40,779 bases of DNA from Candidatus Acetothermia bacterium (GTDB lineage: Bacteria > Bipolaricaulota > Bipolaricaulia > RBG-16-55-9), in NCBI GenBank assembly GCA_016201405.1, contig JACQCZ010000012.1, positions 1 through 40,779 of the forward strand, read 5' to 3'. A program made the position numbers and the translations under genes. Below the pieces are notes generated by a model. That model had not been told where the DNA came from and did no database searches. It saw only the letters and a program-made list of their open reading frames with translations. Within the stretch, counting starts at the first letter, position 1. Each line of letters opens with the position of its first letter. Positions 40,642 to 40,779 of the stretch are shown in pieces.

Positions 40642-40779
40642 CGGGCGTGCACCCCTAGAACTGTACCAGTCAAAAGTAGAGAATCGGCGGATCAAGGAAG
40701 GAGCCAAGCAGATGAAGAAGAGCCGATTCAGCGAGCAGCAAGTGGTACAGATCTTGGCAGCAGGGGATCAGGGAGAGAA
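40642..40779 (+). mobile_element. End of an IS3-like insertion sequence (right copy, partial)
   Basis: Exact reverse complement of bases 3-140. Inserted in the nuclease gene after codon 317; if the element begins with TG, its first base is 40648. The rest of the element lies beyond the window. The copy points outward, opposite to the left one. Confidence 0.75.
40712..40779 (+). CDS. IS3-family transposase OrfA, N-terminal fragment (right copy)
   Basis: ATG 40712 opens the same OrfA N-terminus as at the left edge, 22 codons before the window ends. It is out of frame with the interrupted nuclease. The upstream GGAAGGAGCC provides a ribosome site about 8 bases away. Confidence 0.7.
   Translation, partial: MKKSRFSEQQVVQILAAGDQGE

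Noticed and set aside
1-40779. CRISPR arrays, prophage genes or integrase/att sites
   Set aside because: No regularly spaced repeats, cas genes, phage structural genes or integrase were seen; the only mobile DNA found is the IS at both ends.

Overview
The window is a roughly 40.8 kb stretch of bacterial chromosome with about 38 protein genes, two tRNAs and one probable structured RNA. Most genes are housekeeping: ffh-rpsP-khpA-trmD-rplS, accBC, leuS, tig-clpP, panB/panE/panC, tsaE, icd. The organism looks like an uncultured diderm bacterium. It has an SLH/coiled-coil/C-terminal-anchor envelope protein resembling Thermotoga Omp-alpha, an M1 peptidase ending in what looks like an outer-membrane beta-barrel, and a lipoprotein. 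The gene order trmD-SPOUT(PF09936-type)-rplS-lepB recalls Thermotogae and other deep-branching diderms. A lineage such as Bipolaricaulota/Fraserbacteria is a guess, not a result.

Layout. 1-277: end of an IS3-like element that has cut a HAD-family gene. 407-739: a small orphan gene. 5976-745 (-): a tight four-gene operon, amidohydrolase, SLC13-type anion transporter, double-domain UspA, CPA2 antiporter. 6062-8175 (+): panB, a solitary HicB-like gene, panE. 8216-10071 (+): tig-clpP. 18191-10097 (-): a long run accB-accC-ffh-rpsP-khpA-trmD-SPOUT-rplS-lepB2-lepB1, then the SLH protein. rimM is missing from its usual place, and the two signal peptidases are a recent tandem duplication carrying six conserved cysteines. 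18316-24113 (+): CNNM/CorC protein, M1-peptidase/beta-barrel fusion, panC, tsaE, small acidic protein. 29083-24116 (-): leuS, dienoyl-CoA-reductase-like SDR, comEC. 32680-29281 (-): DUF4139 protein, small protein, phosphohexomutase. 32791-33550 (+): tRNA-Cys, tRNA-Val, lipoprotein. 34909-33611 (-): HD phosphohydrolase. 35016-38144 (+): icd, MBL hydrolase, DUF402-like protein, GNAT. 38148-39135: divergent HxlR regulator and DoxX gene with two matched operators.

The right end (39136-40779) is the accessory part. It has a strong promoter and a self-closing, three-hairpin RNA of unknown family at about 39263-39430. A second promoter then drives a NucS/DUF91-like PD-(D/E)xK nuclease with an unassigned N-terminal domain, and this gene is cut by a second, outward-facing copy of the same IS. 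The 138 terminal bases of the window are perfect inverted repeats of each other, so the sequence probably ends where an assembly broke on a multicopy IS. The RNA/nuclease locus is the best candidate for an undescribed system; the peptidase-barrel fusion and the cysteine-rich signal peptidases are the next most unusual items.
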